NCBI GenBank assembly: GCA_036389715.1
Contig: DASVWH010000116.1
Span: 1-10,981 of the forward strand
Length of the DNA stretch: 10,981 nucleotides
DNA from: DASVWH01 sp036389715
Lineage (GTDB): Bacteria; Acidobacteriota; Blastocatellia; Pyrinomonadales; Pyrinomonadaceae
Direction of reading: 5' to 3'
The position numbers were made by a program, and so were the translations under genes. Position 1 is the first letter of the stretch. Each line of letters opens with the position of its first letter. Positions 6,770 through 10,981 of the stretch are shown here, in pieces. The notes beneath the pieces were generated by a model. The model made no database searches, was not told the origin of the DNA, and saw nothing but the letters and a program-made list of their open reading frames with translations.

Positions 6770-7237
6770 ATGATTAAAGCGGCTCACATCGGGCTCAAAC
6801 GGATCGAGTTGGAGCGGCTGCGCGACGAGGTCGGGCGGCTCTATGCGGCGTTGCAGGAGGCGACGGAGGCCGAAGTGCCTGTGGCCGGGCCGTCCTGGGC
6901 CCCGCCCGTCGACCTCTGCGAGACCAAGGACGAGATTTGCCTCCGGGTCGAGCTGCCGGGCATCGCGGCCTCTCAAATCAAGGTCGGGCTGACCAATACG
7001 CACCTGCGCATCTCGGGCGAGAAGAAACGGCGTGTGACGCGCGCGCGCATCATCTCGCATCTCTGCTCGGAACGCAGCTACGGGCAGTTTAGCCGCATCG
7101 TGCCGCTGCGCTGGACGATTAACGTCAAGGATGCGACCGCCGAGTTGACCGACGGCGTGCTCTTCGTGCGCCTGCCGAAGCTCAAGGATCGCCGCGGGGA
7201 GGAGTTTAAAATTCCCGTCCGCGAGGGCGAGACATAG
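6770..7237 (+). CDS. Hsp20/alpha-crystallin family small heat-shock protein
   Basis: ATP-independent holdase chaperone that binds unfolding proteins and assembles into oligomers. From the ATG at 6770 it is 155 aa: an N-terminal helical arm (about 1-45), an alpha-crystallin domain (about 46-139) and a short charged tail. Domain hallmarks are VDLCETKDEICLRVELPGI (47-65), LRISGEKKRR, and near the end A124-ELTDGVLFVRLPK (124-137), matching the family A-x3-[ND]-GVL-x-V-x-LPK signature. The tail EEFKIPV contains an I-P-V, a likely I/V-x-I/V-type oligomer contact. No clear ribosome site precedes the ATG; an in-frame TTG at 6752 would add six residues, but those are encoded by the flanking repeat. 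It lies 65 nt before lon, so the two probably serve one quality-control response. No CIRCE element is seen. Confidence 0.93.
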   Translation: MIKAAHIGLKRIELERLRDEVGRLYAALQEATEAEVPVAGPSWAPPVDLCETKDEICLRVELPGIAASQIKVGLTNTHLRISGEKKRRVTRARIISHLCSERSYGQFSRIVPLRWTINVKDATAELTDGVLFVRLPKLKDRRGEEFKIPVREGET

Positions 7238-7246
7238 CCCTCCCCT

Positions 7247-7268
7247 AAAGGCTATACTGGAAGCCTTT
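7247..7268 (+). promoter_or_regulatory. Hairpin between hsp20 and lon
   Basis: AAAGGCT (7247-7253) and AGCCTTT (7262-7268) form a perfect 7-bp stem with an 8-nt loop, 10 nt after the hsp20 stop and 34 nt before the lon ATG. No U-run follows (CATCCATTTATC), so it is not a standard terminator; an attenuator, processing site or mRNA stabiliser is possible. The loop side contains TATACT, which could also serve as a -10 for lon, but no matching -35 is present. Confidence 0.4.
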
Positions 7269-7302
7269 CATCCATTTATCAGATTGCGGACGTATAACCA
7301 TT

Positions 7303-9756
7303 ATGGCTATTGTGACCAACACAGAACTACCCGACGGGCTCGACGCGGTTGACGGCGGCGAGCAGCCGTTGCAGATTCCGGGCGAGCTGCCCGTCTTGCC
7401 GCTGCGCGACATCGTTATCTATCCGTTCATGATCGTCCCGCTTTTCGTCTCGCGCGAGAAATCCATCCGCGCCGTAGACGAGGCGCTCGGCGAAAATCGG
7501 ATGATTCTGCTGGCCTCGCAAAAGGATTTGGACAAAGAGGAGCCGACCGGCGAAGACCTCTACGGCATCGGGACAGTGGCCGTCATCATGCGGATGCTGA
7601 AACTGCCCGACGGCCGCATCCGCATCCTCGTGCAGGGACTGGCGCGGGCCGCGCTCGAATCGGTCGAATCCGGCGGCGAGTACCTGCGCGCGCACCTGCG
7701 CGTGATTCAGGAGGTGGCAGCGCCCGAACGCTCGCTCGAAGTCGAGGCCCTGGTGCGCAACGTCCGCGCTTCGATGGAGAAGGCCGCCAACCTCGGCAAG
7801 AACATCTCGCCCGAAGTGATGGCGATCATCACCAACCTGGACGACGCCGGGCGGCTCGCAGACCTTTCGGCCTCCAATCTCGAATTGAAGGTCGAAGACG
7901 CGCAGAGCGTGCTCGACATCTCGGACACGACCGCGCGCCTGCGCCGCGTCAACGAGCTGCTCAACAAAGAGATCGAAGTCCTGACCGTCCAGCAGGAGAT
8001 CAACACGCAGGCGCGCGCCGACATTGACCGCTCGCAGCGCGAGTTCTATCTCCGCCAGCAGTTGAAGGCGATTCAGACCGAGCTTGGCGAAGGCAACGAG
8101 CTGGCCGAAGAGATAGCGCAGTTTCGCGAGAAGATCGAAGCCTCCCGGATGCCCAAGCCCGCGGAAGAAGAGGCGCTGCGCCAGCTCAAGAAGCTCGAAC
8201 GGATGCACCCGGACGCTGCCGAGACGGCCACCCTGCGCAACTGGATGGAGATTATGACCGACCTCCCGTGGTCGAAAACCTCCAACGATAATCTAGACCT
8301 ACAGAAAGCCGAGGCCATTCTCAACGAAGACCATTTCGGGCTCGAAAAGGTCAAGGAGCGGATCATCGAATCGCTCGCCGTGCGCAAGCTCAAGGAGAAG
8401 CCGAAAGGCTCTATCCTCTGCCTCGTCGGCCCGCCCGGCGTCGGCAAGACCAGCCTCGGGCGCTCGATTGCGCGTGCCCTTGATCGCAAGTTCGTCCGCC
8501 TCTCTTTGGGCGGCGTGCACGACGAAGCGGAGATTCGCGGCCATCGCCGGACCTATGTCGGCGCGATGCCCGGTCGCATCATCCAGGCCGTCGCGCAGGC
8601 CGGGACGAATAACCCGCTGATTATGCTCGATGAGATTGATAAGGTCGGCGCTGACTTTCGCGGCGACCCGTCTTCGGCTCTGCTGGAAGTCCTCGACCCG
8701 GAGCAGAACAATAATTTCCGCGACAACTACCTGGGCGTCACCTTCGACCTCTCGAACGTGATGTTTATGACGACGGCTAACGTCCTCGACACGATTCAGC
8801 CCGCGCTGCGCGACCGCATGGAGGTCATTCGCCTGGCCGGTTACACGGAGGAAGAGAAGCGCGAGATTGCGCGTCGTCACCTGCTGCCCAAGCAGATGGA
8901 GGAGAACGGCATCACTGCGCGCGATGTGCAGATTTCAAAGACGGCGCTGGCCGCCATCATCCTCCAATACACGCAGGAGGCCGGACTGCGCCAGCTCGAA
9001 CGCGAAATCGGGACCATCTGCCGCAAGGTGGCGCGGCGCATCGCCGAAGGCCACAAAGGCACTGTCCGCGTCTCCCTGAAGAACCTGCACGAGTTCCTCG
9101 GCGCGCCCAAGGTGATGCCCGACGAAGTGCTCAAGAAGGACCAGGTCGGGATTGCGACGGGCCTCGCCTGGACGGCCGTCGGCGGCGACGTGCTCTTCAT
9201 CGAAGCCCTGCGGATGAAGGGCAAGGGCAACCTGGTCCTGACGGGGCAACTGGGCGAAGTTATGCGCGAATCGGCGCAGGCGGCCTATTCCTATGCGAAA
9301 TCGCGCGCCAAGGAGCTGGAGATTAACGAAGAGGACTTCAACAACTACGACCTGCACATACACATTCCCGAAGGGGCGATTCCGAAAGACGGCCCGTCGG
9401 CCGGAATCACTCTGGCGACCGCGATGGTTTCGGCCCTCTCGCAGCGTCCCGTCCGCAAGGACGTGGCGATGACGGGCGAGATTACCCTGCGCGGCAACGT
9501 GCTGCCCGTCGGCGGGGTCAAGGAAAAGGTGCTCGCGGCGCGGCGCGCCCGCGTCAACACGATAATTTTGCCCGTGCTCAACCGCCGCGACATGGATGAA
9601 GTCCCGAAAGAGCCTTTCAAGGACATCCGCTTTGTCTTCGTGGACAACGTCCGGCAGGTTTTTCGCGAGGCCCTGAAGGACCAGGTCGTCCCGCCGACCA
9701 GCACGGGCACGCGCCCCGCGCGGCTACCCCAGGCGGCTTCTCCGAGACCGCTCTGA
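7303..9756 (+). CDS. lon: ATP-dependent protease Lon
   Basis: Cytoplasmic AAA+ serine protease that unfolds and degrades damaged and regulatory proteins. At 817 aa it has the full LonA layout: N-terminal substrate-binding domain (about 28-230, with ELPVLPLRDIVIYPFMIVPLFV), a coiled-coil/helical linker (about 230-320), the AAA+ module and the protease domain. Walker A is GPPGVGKT (376-383), Walker B IMLDEID (440-446), and a sensor-like arginine lies in LRDRMEVI. The catalytic dyad is S699 in KDGPSAG and K742 in GGVKEKV; the 43-residue separation matches E. coli Lon (S679/K722). The last roughly 25 residues are Pro/Thr/Ala-rich and look like a disordered tail. The ribosome site before the ATG is weak (GCGGA, 13 nt away). 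Hsp20 lies immediately upstream. The call is firm. Confidence 0.99.
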   Translation: MAIVTNTELPDGLDAVDGGEQPLQIPGELPVLPLRDIVIYPFMIVPLFVSREKSIRAVDEALGENRMILLASQKDLDKEEPTGEDLYGIGTVAVIMRMLKLPDGRIRILVQGLARAALESVESGGEYLRAHLRVIQEVAAPERSLEVEALVRNVRASMEKAANLGKNISPEVMAIITNLDDAGRLADLSASNLELKVEDAQSVLDISDTTARLRRVNELLNKEIEVLTVQQEINTQARADIDRSQREFYLRQQLKAIQTELGEGNELAEEIAQFREKIEASRMPKPAEEEALRQLKKLERMHPDAAETATLRNWMEIMTDLPWSKTSNDNLDLQKAEAILNEDHFGLEKVKERIIESLAVRKLKEKPKGSILCLVGPPGVGKTSLGRSIARALDRKFVRLSLGGVHDEAEIRGHRRTYVGAMPGRIIQAVAQAGTNNPLIMLDEIDKVGADFRGDPSSALLEVLDPEQNNNFRDNYLGVTFDLSNVMFMTTANVLDTIQPALRDRMEVIRLAGYTEEEKREIARRHLLPKQMEENGITARDVQISKTALAAIILQYTQEAGLRQLEREIGTICRKVARRIAEGHKGTVRVSLKNLHEFLGAPKVMPDEVLKKDQVGIATGLAWTAVGGDVLFIEALRMKGKGNLVLTGQLGEVMRESAQAAYSYAKSRAKELEINEEDFNNYDLHIHIPEGAIPKDGPSAGITLATAMVSALSQRPVRKDVAMTGEITLRGNVLPVGGVKEKVLAARRARVNTIILPVLNRRDMDEVPKEPFKDIRFVFVDNVRQVFREALKDQVVPPTSTGTRPARLPQAASPRPL

Positions 9757-10131
9757 GGAGCCGCTTTCTCCAATCGTTTCAAAGGTTTAACTTCTCCGAA
9801 CTTTCTCTCGCCGGAGGCACAACCCGCTGCCGCCTGAGAGCATCTTTATATACTGTGGCGAAGCGGTTTAAGTGGAAAATCTCACCGTTTCGACCTCTCT
9901 TTAAGAGAGGGGATTGTTTGACACCCCGCAAAAGCGTGTGATAACCTCCGCAAACTGTCGGCTTCGCAGAACGTGCAAGAGCCTGCCGCGGAGTTGATTC
10001 ATAAAGGAACTAATAATAAACCCTCGCGTTTGATTGTAGTGGATGCCGCTCGTGCGACGCTCCCTTGAGAAAGGAACAGTCGCCGTCGTGGATTCGCCCT
10101 AACCCTCGTATTAGAAGGAGAACGACGATTG
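9757..10131 (+). promoter_or_regulatory. Structured intergenic region and long leader before the transglycosylase gene
   Basis: No established gene in 375 nt, but several structures. A loose stem at 9805-9840 (CTCTC with GAGAG, inner GGAGGC with GCCGCC, one mismatch) could terminate lon, though no U-run follows. Then come two adjacent hairpins: CGAAGCGGT/ACCGTTTCG (9859-9867 with 9884-9892, one G-U pair) and CCTCTC/GAGAGG (9894-9899 with 9905-9910). A sigma-70 promoter follows at 9918-9945 and leaves a leader of about 180 nt. The leader holds a 19-codon frame (10043-10102, MPLVRRSLEKGTVAVVDSP) without a good ribosome site. It does not match a riboswitch consensus that I can recognise by eye. 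Confidence 0.5.
9918..9945 (+). promoter_or_regulatory. Sigma-70-type promoter for the lytic transglycosylase gene
   Basis: A perfect -35 box TTGACA (9918-9923) is separated by 16 nt from GATAAC (9940-9945), which matches the -10 consensus at four of six positions and is preceded by TG-n (9937-9939), an extended -10. Transcription would begin near 9952, about 180 nt before the ATG at 10132. It is the best promoter match in the window. Confidence 0.6.
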
Positions 10132-10981
10132 ATGACCACGAGCTTCCCCCGTTTTATCGCCCGCGCCGCTTTTTCCGTAGCGCTCGCCTTTTGCGCCTCT
10201 AACCTCTACGCACAAATACCGGGCGGCTCGTCGGCCCGCTCCATCCCGACCGAGGTCGAAGGCTATGATGCGCGCGTTTCGCAGATCATCACCCAGGCCG
10301 AAACCCGTTTTAAAGAGGGCGAACTGCACCTCAAGAGCAACGAGCGTGAGCAGGCGCGCGAGAAGTTTGATAAAGCTGTGGACGCCATCCTCGAATCCGG
10401 CCTGGATGTTCGGGCCAACCAGCGCTTGCAGACCTTCTATCTCGAACTCGTCGAGAGAATCTATCGCCTGGAAGTGCCGCGCCAGCAGTATGCGCCGCGC
10501 ACGGAACTGGCGCAGAACGTCGCCGTCAACTATTCCGGCCAGCAGTCGGATGCTCAACCGGCGCAGCCGCAGGAGCCCGGCTTCAAGCAGCAGAAGTTCG
10601 AGCCGTCGCCGCTCGATGAGCTGAGCAAGCTGACGCTCACGCCCGAAGAGCAGAACGTTGACCCGGAAGACGTGGCCAGCATCGAAGTCGCCAAGAACGC
10701 GATTGACTTCAGCTTCGAGACCAATCCGCTGATTCAACAATTCATCAACTATTACCAGGGCCGCGGCCGTTCCACGATGGAATCGGGCCTGCGTCGCTCG
10801 GGTCAGTTCATGAAGATGGCGCGCAAGATATTCAAGGAAGAGGGCGTGCCCGAAGACATCACCTGGCTCGGACAGGTCGAGAGCGCCTGGCGCACGCGCG
10901 CCTATTCGGTCGCCGCCGCCTCCGGCCTCTGGCAGTTCGTCCCCTCGACCGGCCGCCAGTACGGCCTGCGCCAGACGGCCT
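10132..10981 (+). CDS. MltD-like lytic transglycosylase (3' end beyond window)
   Basis: Partial gene, 283 codons visible and still open at the window end. The enzyme would cleave the MurNAc-GlcNAc glycan bond of peptidoglycan, forming 1,6-anhydroMurNAc. The N-terminus is a signal peptide (hydrophobic core about 11-23, likely cleavage after SNLYA at 27); C21 does not sit in a good lipobox, so a soluble periplasmic form is likelier than a lipoprotein. Residues about 45-115 are helical and charged, 138-175 a Gln/Pro-rich linker. The SLT domain starts near 195 (FETNPLIQQFINYYQGRGR) with family motif LGQVESAWRTRAYS, placing the catalytic Glu at 250, then AAASGLWQFVPSTGRQYGL. LysM repeats are common downstream in MltD but would lie outside the window. 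AGAAGGAG at 10113-10120 lies 11 nt before the ATG; an adjacent in-frame TTG (10129) is an alternative start. Confidence 0.93.
   Translation, partial: MTTSFPRFIARAAFSVALAFCASNLYAQIPGGSSARSIPTEVEGYDARVSQIITQAETRFKEGELHLKSNEREQAREKFDKAVDAILESGLDVRANQRLQTFYLELVERIYRLEVPRQQYAPRTELAQNVAVNYSGQQSDAQPAQPQEPGFKQQKFEPSPLDELSKLTLTPEEQNVDPEDVASIEVAKNAIDFSFETNPLIQQFINYYQGRGRSTMESGLRRSGQFMKMARKIFKEEGVPEDITWLGQVESAWRTRAYSVAAASGLWQFVPSTGRQYGLRQTA

Noticed and set aside
7327..8208. 293-codon minus-strand frame inside lon
   Set aside because: Antisense of a firmly identified gene; no ribosome site or recognisable domain.

Overview
This is a GC-rich bacterial chromosomal segment with high third-position GC, carrying housekeeping and envelope genes and no sign of mobile DNA. 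Lon, NrdR and Hsp20 sit beside an ECF sigma/anti-sigma cluster and a run of short intergenic tandem repeats built on GGTAAAT/CGATTGAC and CCGAAG units. This would fit an Acidobacteriota genome (Blastocatellia-like). That placement is an inference from gene style and the repeats; no marker gene in the window proves it.

Left half (1-4097), all on the minus strand: (i) a membrane-anchored M23 murein peptidase at the window edge; (ii) a 73-aa two-helix membrane protein followed by a probable terminator; (iii) a likely three-gene operon, transcribed from 4097 down to 1756, that encodes an ECF sigma factor, a membrane anti-sigma factor with two tandem zinc-binding ZAS/zf-HC2 domains, and a membrane protein with a B-box-like zinc finger. 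The operon appears to end in a hairpin plus T-rich tract near 1651-1694.

The gap at 4098-4466 separates the minus-strand block from the plus-strand block. Right half (4467-10981), all plus: a YbhN/LPG-synthase-type multi-pass membrane protein, a MaoC-like hydratase, the ribonucleotide-reductase repressor NrdR, an Hsp20 small heat-shock protein, the ATP-dependent protease Lon, and the 5' part of an MltD-like lytic transglycosylase that runs off the window. Hsp20 (holdase) next to Lon (degradation) makes a protein quality-control pair. The M23 peptidase and the transglycosylase are both peptidoglycan-active but lie at opposite ends and are not co-transcribed.

I found no CRISPR array, transposase, phage gene, tRNA or rRNA, and no clearly new multi-gene system. 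The points most worth a second look are the tandem-ZAS anti-sigma operon with its B-box membrane partner, the repeat-plus-palindrome element between nrdR and hsp20, and the two hairpins followed by a strong promoter and a roughly 180-nt leader ahead of the transglycosylase gene.
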